A stretch of DNA of 64,000 bases, from positions 162,351-226,350 of the forward strand of contig JAFAGI010000025.1 of NCBI GenBank assembly GCA_023422835.1. The letters are read 5' to 3'. Made by a program: the position numbers and the translations under genes. Source of the DNA: Bacteroidota bacterium. Its GTDB lineage: Bacteria > Bacteroidota > Bacteroidia > Chitinophagales > Chitinophagaceae. Below the pieces are notes generated by a model. That model was not told the DNA's origin. It made no database searches and saw only the letters and a program-made list of their open reading frames with translations. Of this stretch, positions 1 to 8,672 are shown one piece after another. How positions within the stretch are numbered: the stretch's first letter is position 1; each line of letters starts with the position of its first letter.

Positions 1-280
1 CGTTAAATTTATCTATGGCATAGCCCAGGAAATACCACGCTTCCGGGTTGCCTGGATTAGCAATGGCATACTTTTCCAGTGCAGCGCCCACATCCGTAAA
101 ATCAACCTCTTCCCGAGCATTGATTTTTCTGCGCATCTTTTCTTTAGCACGATCAAAGTCTCGGCGCGACTCTTCCTGCTGCGCAAAAGAGCCATTGACA
201 AAACAAGCCAGCAACAGCAGAACTGTTACTTTTTTTAAAAATGATGATATGAAATAGCCATAAGCAAAGTTGCATACCAA
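1..280 (-). CDS. Secreted TPR-type protein, N-terminal part (runs off left edge)
   Basis: Reading the minus strand gives an open frame with a classic signal peptide (SSFLKKVTVLLLLACF, then NGSFAQ as a likely cleavage region). A charged segment follows, then a TPR-like stretch (AIANPGNPEAWYFLGYAID) that reaches position 1. The protein is probably exported; nothing beyond TPR-type packing can be inferred. The start is uncertain: no ATG precedes the signal peptide in this frame. The only standard candidate is TTG at 278-280, which makes an overlong N-terminus. The best-looking signal peptide would begin at an ATA codon at 248-250. The gene starts inside a copy of the hairpin repeat described below, which here lies in the opposite orientation to the gene. 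Confidence 0.7.
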   Translation of the reverse strand, partial: MVCNFAYGYFISSFLKKVTVLLLLACFVNGSFAQQEESRRDFDRAKEKMRRKINAREEVDFTDVGAALEKYAIANPGNPEAWYFLGYAIDKFN

Positions 281-348
281 CCGTGAATGAGTAATGGCTA
301 TTCTATGTGGCCATAAAGAAAAAATAAAATAAATACACATGAAATGCC
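246..348 (+). repeat. Dispersed hairpin repeat, single copy plus extra arm
   Basis: Plus-strand copy of the repeat found in front of dnaN. The 5' arm (ATATGAAATAGCC, 248-260) pairs with GGCTATTCTATGTGG (296-310). The loop contains GCATACCAACCG as in the dnaN copy. An AT-rich spacer nearly identical to the dnaN copy follows, then a second 5' arm (CACATGAAATGCC, 336-348) that touches the 3' end of purD. The 5' arm holds ATG-AAA-TAG at 249-257. It lies between two minus-strand genes, so relative to them it is inverted compared with the dnaN and 21.3-kb copies. Confidence 0.75.
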
Positions 349-350
349 TG

Positions 351-1616
351 TTATTCAAATTCGTAACCAATGTCTTGCCTGTAATACATTCCTTCAAAAG
401 ATACCTGCTCCAGTATTTCTTTGGACTGCGCCACTGCTTGCTGTATAGAATTTCCGGAAGAGGTCACAGCCAGTACTCTGCCGCCATTGGTAACCACATG
501 ATCTCCTTCCACTCTTGTACCTGCATGAAAAATTATGCTTTCGCCGGTGTGTTGGGGTAGCCTGACGGTTTTGCCTTTCTCATAATCGCCGGGGTACCCT
601 CCGCTGACAGCTACTATGGTAGCGATTGCCCGCTTGTCAATACTTACATTACAGTCTTTCAGCGTTCCGTTGCCAACTGCCAGGAATAACTCCACTAGGT
701 CGTTTTTAAGACCAGGGAGCACTACTTCTGTTTCAGGATCGCCCATGCGGGCGTTGTATTCAATTACAAAAGGCTCGCCTTGTATATTGATCAGTCCAAA
801 GAAAATAAATCCTTTGTACACGATCTGCTCGCTGTAAAGCCCGTTGACCGTAGGCTTTATAATGCGCTCTTCTACCTTCTGCATAAACTCACCTTCTATA
901 AAAGGAACGGGCGTAACGCAACCCATGCCGCCGGTATTGAGGCCGGTGTCTCCTTCACCGATCCGTTTGTAATCTTTGGCGTGACCGATAATTTTATAGT
1001 CATTGCCGTCTGTAAGCACAAATACACTGACTTCGATACCATCCAGAAATTGCTCTATCACCACTTTGGCAGATGCATCTCCGAACTGCTTGTGAATGAT
1101 CATTCCCTCGAAAGCCTGCAAAGCCTGTTCATGTGTTGCAGCTATCACCACGCCTTTTCCAGCTGCCAACCCGTCGGCCTTTAGCACCACAGGTGGTGTT
1201 TGCTGCAAAATGTATTGCTTACCTTGTTCAAAACTTGCGGCGTCAAATTCTGCATAAGCCGCTGTAGGAATATTGTGTCTTTGCATGAACTTCTTGGAAA
1301 ATGATTTGCTGCCTTCCAGCTGTGCCCCTTCTTTAGAAGGCCCAATCACCAGGATGTTTTCATCCTCTTTAAAGAAATCATACACACCCTTTACCAGCGG
1401 ATCTTCCGGGCCCACTACAACCAGCTCAATGTTGTTTTCCTTGCAAAACTGCTGTTGTTTTTCAAAATCATTTACATCCATAGGCACATTCTCAGCTATG
1501 TGTGCTGTGCCTGCATTGCCGGGTGCAACAAACAATTTATCACAATAAGCGCTTTGCTTTATTTTCCATGCCAGTGCGTGTTCCCTGCCGCCGGAGCCTA
1601 AGATCAGAATATTCAT
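351..1616 (-). CDS. purD: Phosphoribosylamine-glycine ligase (GARS)
   Basis: Second step of de novo purine synthesis: ATP-dependent joining of glycine to phosphoribosylamine to give GAR, in the cytoplasm. The 421-residue length is normal for the monofunctional enzyme. The N-terminal nucleotide-binding-like motif GSGGREHALAWK is at residues 7-18. The ATP-grasp fold shows KADGLAAGKGVVIA (145-159), GLNTGGMG (225-232) and the metal/phosphate site NARMGDPETEV (288-298). The C-terminal domain has the usual GGYPGDYEKG and GGRVLAV motifs. It is monocistronic as far as visible; purC lies 48 kb away, so the purine genes are dispersed here. The ATG at 1614-1616 fits the family N-terminus exactly. Confidence 0.97.
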   Translation of the reverse strand: MNILILGSGGREHALAWKIKQSAYCDKLFVAPGNAGTAHIAENVPMDVNDFEKQQQFCKENNIELVVVGPEDPLVKGVYDFFKEDENILVIGPSKEGAQLEGSKSFSKKFMQRHNIPTAAYAEFDAASFEQGKQYILQQTPPVVLKADGLAAGKGVVIAATHEQALQAFEGMIIHKQFGDASAKVVIEQFLDGIEVSVFVLTDGNDYKIIGHAKDYKRIGEGDTGLNTGGMGCVTPVPFIEGEFMQKVEERIIKPTVNGLYSEQIVYKGFIFFGLINIQGEPFVIEYNARMGDPETEVVLPGLKNDLVELFLAVGNGTLKDCNVSIDKRAIATIVAVSGGYPGDYEKGKTVRLPQHTGESIIFHAGTRVEGDHVVTNGGRVLAVTSSGNSIQQAVAQSKEILEQVSFEGMYYRQDIGYEFE

Positions 1617-1760
1617 AATCAGATTGTATCATGCGAAATTAGCAATGTTTTGTTTTCTATACAATTTAATCATTTTGAGAATAAATAGAATTTTTTTAGA
1701 TAAAATATGTATTTTACCGGCTTATTGTATTTTTTATAAAATAATAACCTGACGACCTTT

Positions 1761-3527
1761 ATGCTACACCAAAGCAATGATCTTTTCAAGACCAAAGTGC
1801 TGGGACACCCTGCCGGATTATTTGTATTGTTTTTTACTGAAATGTGGGAGCGTTTTTCTTACTATGGTATGCGCGCGTTACTGATATTATTTTTTACTGC
1901 TTCCGTTCTGGGAGAGCATCCCGGATGGGGCTGGTCCAGAGGCAATGCATTGGCCTTGTTCGGTTCGTACACAGCGCTGGTGTACCTGTCTACCATGCTG
2001 GGAGGGTACGTAGCAGATAATAAGATCGGCTACCGCAAATCGGTTATTCTCGGCGCATTCCTGATGACGCTGGGACACGCTTCCATGGCCGTTGAAACCC
2101 CGTGGTCTATCTACACAGGGCTTACCTTACTGGTGTTCGGCACAGGTTTTTTTAAGCCTAATATGACCTCGATGATCGCGCTGATGTACAAAGACCACCC
2201 GGAAAAGAAAGACGGGGCCTACACCATATTTTATATGGGTGTAAACGCTGGCGCTTTTTTCGGCATACTGCTTTGTGGTTACTTGGGCGAAAAAGTCGGC
2301 TGGAGCCTGGGCTTCGGTCTTGCGGGTATATTTATGCTGTTTGGACTGTTGCAATTTTATTTTACACAAAATATATTTGGAAACATCGGTTTAAAACCCG
2401 GCAAAATAGAGAAGGGCGCAGATGATACTCAGGAAGCTGCCGAGCATGACCCCGATAAGCGCGTGCCGTTCCCTGGCTGGCAGCTGGCGATCATTGGCCT
2501 TTGTTGTGTTATCGGTTTGGTGTGGATCATCAACGATCCCGTATCAAAGATCTCTGATGGCAGGATAAACTTCCTGAGATTTAATATATTCGGGCTTGAC
2601 GGCGCAGACTTCACCATTCTCACCGGGCTTGCATTGTTCTTCTTTCTGCTCTTTTACAGGCTGGGCAAATACTCGTTTATAACAAGGCAGCGGTTGTATG
2701 CAGTCACCATTTTTGCAAGCTTTGTATTTGTGTTCTTCGCCATTTTTGAACAGGCGCCGGGCACGCTTACAATTTTTGCCAAAGACTATACCAACCGCGT
2801 GCTTGAAGGCAATGCAGGGCTTATTTTTAAAATAGTCAACTCGCTGATCGCGGTGGTGCCGCTGGGTATCATCACCTGGGTGCTGATGTTGCTGTTCAGG
2901 CAAACGTTTAAAAATTATGCGCTGGGCAATATTATACTCAGTTGTAGCTTTATCATTATCTGGGGTATTACGTTATGGATGGTAGTGCGTGAATTCAGCG
3001 TAGAAAAAACCGAGGTGCCTGCCTCGTGGTTCAGTATATTAAACTCCCTGTTCATCATTACCCTGGCGCCGTTATTTTCAAAAATATGGGAAAGCCGTTT
3101 CAACCCGCCGGCCAATGTGAAGTTTGGCGTTGGCCTTATTTTGTTAGGTGTGGGCATGGCTGCACTGGTAGTGGGGGCAAGGCATATCCCTGCGGGGGCC
3201 AATACGGCTGCCGTGAGCATGATCTGGCTGGTACTGGTGTACTTGTTTCATACCATGGCGGAATTGTGCATTTCTCCGGTGGGATTGTCGTATGTAAGCA
3301 AGCTTGTACCGGCAAGAATGATTGCGTTTATGTTCGGTGTGTGGTACCTCGCTGTAGCTATTGCCAATAAGGTTGCAGGCATACTGGGAGAAAACGCCGT
3401 AGAGATAGCTGCTAAAGACGGCATCAGTTATTTCTTCCTGATCATTACCGTGGCTGCTGTCATCATCGGTTTTATTGCCATTTCGCTGACACCGGTGATC
3501 AGAAAGCTGATGCATGGTATAAAATAA
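1761..3527 (+). CDS. POT/PTR2-family proton-coupled peptide transporter 1
   Basis: Inner-membrane major-facilitator protein importing di- and tripeptides with protons (family knowledge). The POT signature EMWERFSYYGMR (ExxER motif, needed for proton coupling) is near residues 27-38. The second PTR2 signature region (FYMGVNAGAF) is near residue 155, and AELCISPVGLSYVSKL lies near the C-terminus. Hydrophobic segments fit 12-14 membrane helices. At 588 residues it is the longest of three adjacent paralogues, mainly through a longer central loop with a charged segment (EKGADDTQEAAEHDPDKR). The next gene starts 86 bp downstream on the same strand. Substrate preference cannot be read from the sequence. 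Confidence 0.93.
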   Translation: MLHQSNDLFKTKVLGHPAGLFVLFFTEMWERFSYYGMRALLILFFTASVLGEHPGWGWSRGNALALFGSYTALVYLSTMLGGYVADNKIGYRKSVILGAFLMTLGHASMAVETPWSIYTGLTLLVFGTGFFKPNMTSMIALMYKDHPEKKDGAYTIFYMGVNAGAFFGILLCGYLGEKVGWSLGFGLAGIFMLFGLLQFYFTQNIFGNIGLKPGKIEKGADDTQEAAEHDPDKRVPFPGWQLAIIGLCCVIGLVWIINDPVSKISDGRINFLRFNIFGLDGADFTILTGLALFFFLLFYRLGKYSFITRQRLYAVTIFASFVFVFFAIFEQAPGTLTIFAKDYTNRVLEGNAGLIFKIVNSLIAVVPLGIITWVLMLLFRQTFKNYALGNIILSCSFIIIWGITLWMVVREFSVEKTEVPASWFSILNSLFIITLAPLFSKIWESRFNPPANVKFGVGLILLGVGMAALVVGARHIPAGANTAAVSMIWLVLVYLFHTMAELCISPVGLSYVSKLVPARMIAFMFGVWYLAVAIANKVAGILGENAVEIAAKDGISYFFLIITVAAVIIGFIAISLTPVIRKLMHGIK

Positions 3528-3613
3528 TTTTGAGAATGTATTAATTATTTTTAAGCATTTAATACTATCTTGCGAGATATTTTAAATTTTAACTGTTTTT
3601 AATATAAATATTT

Positions 3614-5026
3614 ATGACACAGGAATTGGAAGTAATGGATAATGTGGACGCAGAAGCAAAAACAAAGAAAGGTCATCCGAAAGGATTGTACCTTTTGTTT
3701 TTTACAGAAATGTGGGAAAGATTTTCTTACTATGGCATGCGCGGTATTTTGATGCTTTATCTTACCAAAACCTGGCTTGAAGGCGGCTTAAGTATTGACC
3801 CTCAGCACGCGAGTCTCATTTACGGCTTCTTTACCGGTTTTGTTTATTTTACACCCCTCATTGGCGGCTGGCTTGCAGATAAATACCTTGGCCAAAGAAA
3901 AGCAATATCCATTGGCGGTATCGTAATGATGCTTGGGCAGTTGGTGCTATTTGCTATCAACACCCATGCAGGGCTTTACTTCGGGCTTGTTCTGCTAATT
4001 ATAGGAAATGGCTTCTTTAAACCCAACATTTCTACCATGGTTGGCGGTCTGTATGCTGAAGGCGATAAAAGACGCGATTCTGCATTTTCTATATTCTATA
4101 TGGGCATTAACCTCGGAGCCTTCATGGCACCACTTATAATAGGCTATCTGACTGACGAACTTTTTTCTACCAGGAACGCAGGTGGAGAGATCATCAGCTA
4201 CGGGTACAGGTACGGGTTCCTCGCTTCTGCCATCGGCATGCTGCTTGGCCAGTTAATGTTCAATACCATGGCTAAGAAATATTTAGGTGAATTAGGCGTG
4301 AAACCGTTAGGCTCTAAGAAGAATCAGGCTGTAAACAATTTGGGCGAAAGTTTAACCCAGCCGCTGAATAAAGTAGAGAAAGACAGGATCGGTGTGATTT
4401 TCATTTTTTTCTTTTTTGCCATTTTCTTCTTTGCAGGATTTGAGCAGGCAGGCTCATCACTTACTTTGTATACAGATAAATTTATAGACAGAACGGTTTT
4501 TGGCGACTTCACAATACCTACCGCCTGGTTCCAGAGCGTGAATCCACTATTCATCGTGCTGCTGGCCCCTTTGTTTGCCATCCTGTGGCAAAGCGATCTT
4601 GGCGGGCGTTTATCAACCCCTATTAAAATGGGTTCAGGGATGATAATCCTGGGCATAGGCTTCTTCTTTATGCTCGGCGCTGTAGCCGAGAGAGGGGGAG
4701 ATATTGATGACCCTTCCATTAAAGCAAGTATCTGGTGGCTGGTGCTTACATATCTTACACATACCATAGGTGAGCTTTGTTTATCACCTGTAGGCCTTTC
4801 TGTAGTTACCAAATTATCCCCACCCAGACTCGCTTCTTTATTAATGGGCGTGTGGCTGCTATCATCGTTCTTTGCTAATATACTTGGCGGCTTTCTGGCT
4901 TCTTATGTAGAGGCATTGGGCGCAGGTAAAATATTCCTCTACATTTCTATTTTTGTGATCGTGTGTGGTGCGGCAATGATAGCGCTGAACAAAAAAATAG
5001 TTAATATGATGCACGGTGTGAAATAA
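3614..5026 (+). CDS. POT/PTR2-family proton-coupled peptide transporter 2
   Basis: Second of three tandem POT paralogues, 470 residues. It has the ExxER motif (EMWERFSYYGMRGI, about residues 33-46), the PTR2 segment FYMGINLGAF, and the late GELCLSPVGLSVVTKLSPPRLASL motif split over two helices. An N-terminal hydrophilic tail of about 20 residues (ELEVMDNVDAEAKTKKG) precedes helix 1. It is closer in sequence feel to transporter 3 than to transporter 1, including the shared KLSPPRL motif. A rho-independent terminator directly follows, so transporter 3 probably has its own transcript. Predicted to import small peptides; specificity unknown. Confidence 0.93.
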   Translation: MTQELEVMDNVDAEAKTKKGHPKGLYLLFFTEMWERFSYYGMRGILMLYLTKTWLEGGLSIDPQHASLIYGFFTGFVYFTPLIGGWLADKYLGQRKAISIGGIVMMLGQLVLFAINTHAGLYFGLVLLIIGNGFFKPNISTMVGGLYAEGDKRRDSAFSIFYMGINLGAFMAPLIIGYLTDELFSTRNAGGEIISYGYRYGFLASAIGMLLGQLMFNTMAKKYLGELGVKPLGSKKNQAVNNLGESLTQPLNKVEKDRIGVIFIFFFFAIFFFAGFEQAGSSLTLYTDKFIDRTVFGDFTIPTAWFQSVNPLFIVLLAPLFAILWQSDLGGRLSTPIKMGSGMIILGIGFFFMLGAVAERGGDIDDPSIKASIWWLVLTYLTHTIGELCLSPVGLSVVTKLSPPRLASLLMGVWLLSSFFANILGGFLASYVEALGAGKIFLYISIFVIVCGAAMIALNKKIVNMMHGVK

Positions 5027-5050
5027 TTGATTAATTTACTCTTGAATTTT

Positions 5051-5080
5051 AAACCTCCTTTATTTTAGGAGGTTTTTTAT
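5051..5080 (+). terminator. Intrinsic terminator after POT transporter 2
   Basis: AAACCTCC and GGAGGTTT form a perfect 8-bp stem around a 9-nt A/T loop and are followed directly by TTTTAT. It separates transporter 2 from transporter 3, whose ATG is only about 20 bp beyond. Confidence 0.8.
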
Positions 5081-5099
5081 TACCCAAAATAACAAAACC

Positions 5100-6680
5100 A
5101 TGCACAGAGAAACTCTGGAAGAAATTCAATCTTTTGAAGGGAAATATCCCAAACAACTTTGGCACCTGTTCTTTTCAGAAATGTGGGAGCGCTTTTGTTT
5201 TTACGGTATGCGCGGCATGCTCACCTTCTTTATGGTGCACGAACTTTTTATGAAAGAAGACCAGGCTAACCTGCAATACGGCGCTACGCAGGCTTTCGTG
5301 TACGCTTTTACTTTCATCGGCGGCCTGTTCGCGGATAAAATATTAGGCTTCCGCAAATCTCTTTTCTGGGGAGGCATACTAATGATAGCAGGCAGCCTGA
5401 TACTGGCAACCGACCCGCATAAATTTTTCTTTCTCGGCATCAGCGTTACGGTAATAGGCACCGGTTTCTTTAAGCCTAATATTTCTACTATGGTGGGTCA
5501 GTTGTACAAAGACGGCGATCCAAGAAGAGATGCCGGTTTCTCCCTTTTTTACACAGGCATTAACCTGGGCGCTTTGCTCGGCGGATACGTTTGTGTGGCA
5601 GTGGGAAAAGGCACATTGCTCGGAGGCGTAATCCCTGAAAATATCCGCTGGAATATAGCTTTTGGCTTTGCAGCAGTGGTGATGACCATCAGCCTGATCA
5701 CTTTTATATTTACTAAGAGGCATTTAGGCTCTATAGGCCTTGCTCCTGAAAGAAAGAAAAAAGTGGTTGATTATGGCGCTATTGGCAATAACCCTGAACA
5801 GGATCCAGTAGCCATTTCCCTTGAACCCGGAAGAAAGAAATTTAACGTGCCTGCCATGCTGGTATATGCAGGTTCCCTGCTGGCAATACCCGTTATTATG
5901 AAAATGGTAGCTACGCCGCAGTATACAGATTGGTTTATGTACATCATCGGACCGGCCACGCTGATCTTTCTTTTCTACGAAATGACCAAGTGTACCAAAC
6001 CTGAAATAAAAAGATTGTTTGCAGCGCTGATCTTCATAGCTTTTTCTATTGTCTTCTGGGCATTCTTCGAACAAAGCGGTGGATCCCTAAGCCTTTTTGC
6101 AGCCAACAATCTCGACGATAAGTTGCTGGGCTTTATCCCGCTGGACCCTAACGGCGTTAACAACTCTGCCAACGCTTTATTCGTAATTATTTTTGCGTGG
6201 ATGTTCGGGCTCGTCTGGCTCGCACTTGCCAAAAAGAGAAGAGAACCCAATACAGTGGTAAAGTTTGGCATGGGCTTCCTGTTCTTAGGGCTCTCTTTCC
6301 TGATGCTGTTCGGTACAAGGTTTTTCCAGGTATCGCCGGGCATTGCAGGGCTTGACATGTTTACACTTGCTTACCTGGTAATGACCTTCGGCGAGCTGTG
6401 CTTATCCCCTATTGGCTTGTCTACCATGACCAAACTTTCTCCCCCCAGACTGCAGGGCATGATGATGGGCATGTGGTTCCTGGCAAGCGCTTACGGGCAG
6501 TATGTTGCCGGGCTTTTAGGCGCAGGCATGGCAAAAGCCAATGAGAACGGCACGCTGTTAGAAAAGCTGATCGCTTATACAGAAGGCTACAAACAATTGG
6601 GCATTTATGCGATCATAGCCGGGGTGATACTGATAGCAATTTCACCATTGGTAAGAAAATTAATGCAGGGAGTGAGATAA
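5100..6680 (+). CDS. POT/PTR2-family proton-coupled peptide transporter 3
   Basis: Third tandem POT paralogue, 526 residues. The signature reads EMWERFCFYGMRGM: the ExxER residues are kept, but the usual YY is FY and a Cys is present. FYTGINLGALLGG and FGELCLSPIGLSTMTKLSPPRL match transporter 2. A positively charged loop (ERKKKVVDYGAIGNN) lies mid-protein. The inner-membrane peptide symporter role is known for the family. Three adjacent members with differing loops suggest diversified peptide range rather than simple dosage (inference). Confidence 0.93.
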   Translation: MHRETLEEIQSFEGKYPKQLWHLFFSEMWERFCFYGMRGMLTFFMVHELFMKEDQANLQYGATQAFVYAFTFIGGLFADKILGFRKSLFWGGILMIAGSLILATDPHKFFFLGISVTVIGTGFFKPNISTMVGQLYKDGDPRRDAGFSLFYTGINLGALLGGYVCVAVGKGTLLGGVIPENIRWNIAFGFAAVVMTISLITFIFTKRHLGSIGLAPERKKKVVDYGAIGNNPEQDPVAISLEPGRKKFNVPAMLVYAGSLLAIPVIMKMVATPQYTDWFMYIIGPATLIFLFYEMTKCTKPEIKRLFAALIFIAFSIVFWAFFEQSGGSLSLFAANNLDDKLLGFIPLDPNGVNNSANALFVIIFAWMFGLVWLALAKKRREPNTVVKFGMGFLFLGLSFLMLFGTRFFQVSPGIAGLDMFTLAYLVMTFGELCLSPIGLSTMTKLSPPRLQGMMMGMWFLASAYGQYVAGLLGAGMAKANENGTLLEKLIAYTEGYKQLGIYAIIAGVILIAISPLVRKLMQGVR

Positions 6681-7172
6681 GAAAACAAGCAGCATATAAA
6701 TATTCGTCCTTGGCAGCAAGACCAATAAGCCGCTTACATTAGTGCCGGTGGCGATATAATTGTTTATGAAGAAAAACCCTTTAACCCAATGACAAGTTCT
6801 ACCCTGATTGCACTATTTATGCCTCTACATACAGCAACAATAGTACATTGGTCTAAGAAGGGGAAATGATTATACTACAATGTGCCAAGCCGAGTACCAG
6901 CTGAGCATACGCATCGCAGTGGCGGAGTCTTTCAGATAGTAGCTGCATGCACGGAAATTGAGGCATCATACATATGACTGTCATATGCTATCTTTTTTTG
7001 ATTAACGCTATTTACCAAAACAGGGAAAGTATATAATGAATGGCACTTCCGGGAGTTATAAGAATGGGCACCCGCTTAATGCTTAAACAAAATTTAAATA
7101 AAAATCCAGAATCCTTTTAAACATGCAACTCAAGTTGCAATTTGAAATCGCAGTTACTTGTGAGCAGTTCAT
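6681..7172. other. Gene-free interval, no recognisable feature
   Basis: About 490 bp between the third transporter and the terminator of the SurA-like gene. Six-frame reading shows no convincing coding frame, RNA motif or repeat. It may be decayed DNA. Confidence 0.5.
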
Positions 7173-7200
7173 AAAAAAACCACCCTTGCAGAGTGGTTTT
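7173..7200 (-). terminator. Intrinsic terminator of the SurA-like gene
   Basis: On the minus strand AAAACCAC and GTGGTTTT form an 8-bp stem followed by further T residues, just after the stop codon of the gene ending at 7218. Confidence 0.8.
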
Positions 7201-7217
7201 AGAATAAAATAGAAATA

Positions 7218-8636
7218 TTATCTTGTAGAAAAATGATTCAGATTTTGTTCTGATAGCTTTGTCCACTCCAGCACGTTCGGGCAATCATTGTACTCCTCTG
7301 AAACTTTAATGTAATAGTTGCCTACATTTTTAGTTAACCAGTTGCCTAAAACATTCTGTTGTTTTATGCTCAAAGCACGGTGAGATATTTCATTGAAATC
7401 ATCTTTGAGATTTTCCCTGTGCGGCTCGGTTTTAGAACGCAGGTAGAGCAAGCGCACCTGCAATTTCCCGTTCATAGGATTTTGAAAGATCTGTGCTTCA
7501 GATATTTCACCTACTTTCATTTTTGCCACTGCATCTGCAATCTGTTTATCTGTAAACTGGTCTAAAGTAAGCACCGATTCATAACCACCATTCGGATTTT
7601 GGGAAATGACAGCGCCACCGGTATATTTTAAGTTTTCATCATCGCTGAAACGGTTTACCGCTGTATTAAAAGGAATGTTATTGTTGATAATAATTGTTCG
7701 CAGGCTATCTGCTCTTTCAATTGCCTCTCTCACCTCTGTATCTCCAAGCGGGGGAAGTTTGATGATGTGCCTCACTACTGCATCGCTACCAACCTTAGAC
7801 ACCATCTGTATGATGTGATAACCGAAAGCCGTTTTTACTACCGGCGATATTTGGCCCTCTTTCAATTTGAAAGCAGCCGTCATAAAAACAGGATCGAAAC
7901 CGCCTGCATCTTTATTCACACTCAACTGCCCTCCTGTTTGTTTTGCTGATGGCTCATCAGAATGTTGCCTGGCCAGGTCTGTAAAATTAGCCTTTCCGTT
8001 TTCAATATCGTTTTTCCATTTGGTCATTTGCTCAATCAGCGCGTCCTCGGCTGCCTTTGAAGGCTGCGGATCCATCACCAACTGGCTTACTTCGTACTGG
8101 CTTTCCTTGTAGCGCAGGCTGTCAACCGGGATGGAATTGTAATACGCTTCCACCTCTGTGGGCGTAATGCGTACATGTTTGATGATGTTTTGCTGCGCAG
8201 CCTGCGCAAGCGCCTGCTCTTTCACCTGTGCACGCAAATCTTCCTTATACTGGTAAAGCGGCTTGTTTACAATTTTTTCCACTTCCTCTCTGGAACCATA
8301 TTGCCTGATGAACATGTTTATCCTGCCATCCAGCTCCTGCTCTATCTGCTCATCGGTTACGGGCAAAGAATCTTTTTGTGCCTGTATAGCTAATACTTTG
8401 TTTTGTATAAATGAGGCCAGTATCAAACATTTTGTGTTAGGCGGCAAGAAGGTCTGCCCTGTTTCATACTTGTGCTGCTCCATATACATATCCACCTCGG
8501 ATTTCAGCACAATGCCATCGCCCACAATGGCAGCGATACCATCTATCAGCATCCGCGGCTGAGATTTGAGATTGTTTTGTGCATAGGAACAGAAATAAGC
8601 GCCCAGCAGTATTGAAAGCAATATACTTTTCTTCAT
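7218..8636 (-). CDS. SurA-like periplasmic peptidyl-prolyl isomerase/chaperone
   Basis: Signal peptide at residues 1-19 (KKSILLSILLGAYFCSYAQ), so periplasmic. Residues about 30-165 form the SurA N-terminal chaperone region (IAAIVGDGIVLKSEVD). Two parvulin/PpiC-type domains follow: about 170-280, with the typical ending FGYHIIQMVSKVG, and about 285-395, which looks degenerate. A C-terminal helix region closes the protein. SurA-type proteins escort beta-barrel outer-membrane proteins, and this genome has many such cargoes (SusC). The length of 472 is normal. It is downstream of infB on the same strand, but a start region 36 bp past the infB stop and its own terminator leave co-transcription open. 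Confidence 0.9.
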   Translation of the reverse strand: MKKSILLSILLGAYFCSYAQNNLKSQPRMLIDGIAAIVGDGIVLKSEVDMYMEQHKYETGQTFLPPNTKCLILASFIQNKVLAIQAQKDSLPVTDEQIEQELDGRINMFIRQYGSREEVEKIVNKPLYQYKEDLRAQVKEQALAQAAQQNIIKHVRITPTEVEAYYNSIPVDSLRYKESQYEVSQLVMDPQPSKAAEDALIEQMTKWKNDIENGKANFTDLARQHSDEPSAKQTGGQLSVNKDAGGFDPVFMTAAFKLKEGQISPVVKTAFGYHIIQMVSKVGSDAVVRHIIKLPPLGDTEVREAIERADSLRTIIINNNIPFNTAVNRFSDDENLKYTGGAVISQNPNGGYESVLTLDQFTDKQIADAVAKMKVGEISEAQIFQNPMNGKLQVRLLYLRSKTEPHRENLKDDFNEISHRALSIKQQNVLGNWLTKNVGNYYIKVSEEYNDCPNVLEWTKLSEQNLNHFSTR

Positions 8637-8672
8637 TCAAAAATATTAAACAGCTAAATTAGATATATTCCT

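Noticed and set aside
339..560. 73-codon plus-strand frame starting in the hairpin repeat
   Set aside because: Antisense to the 3' end of purD; no protein features.
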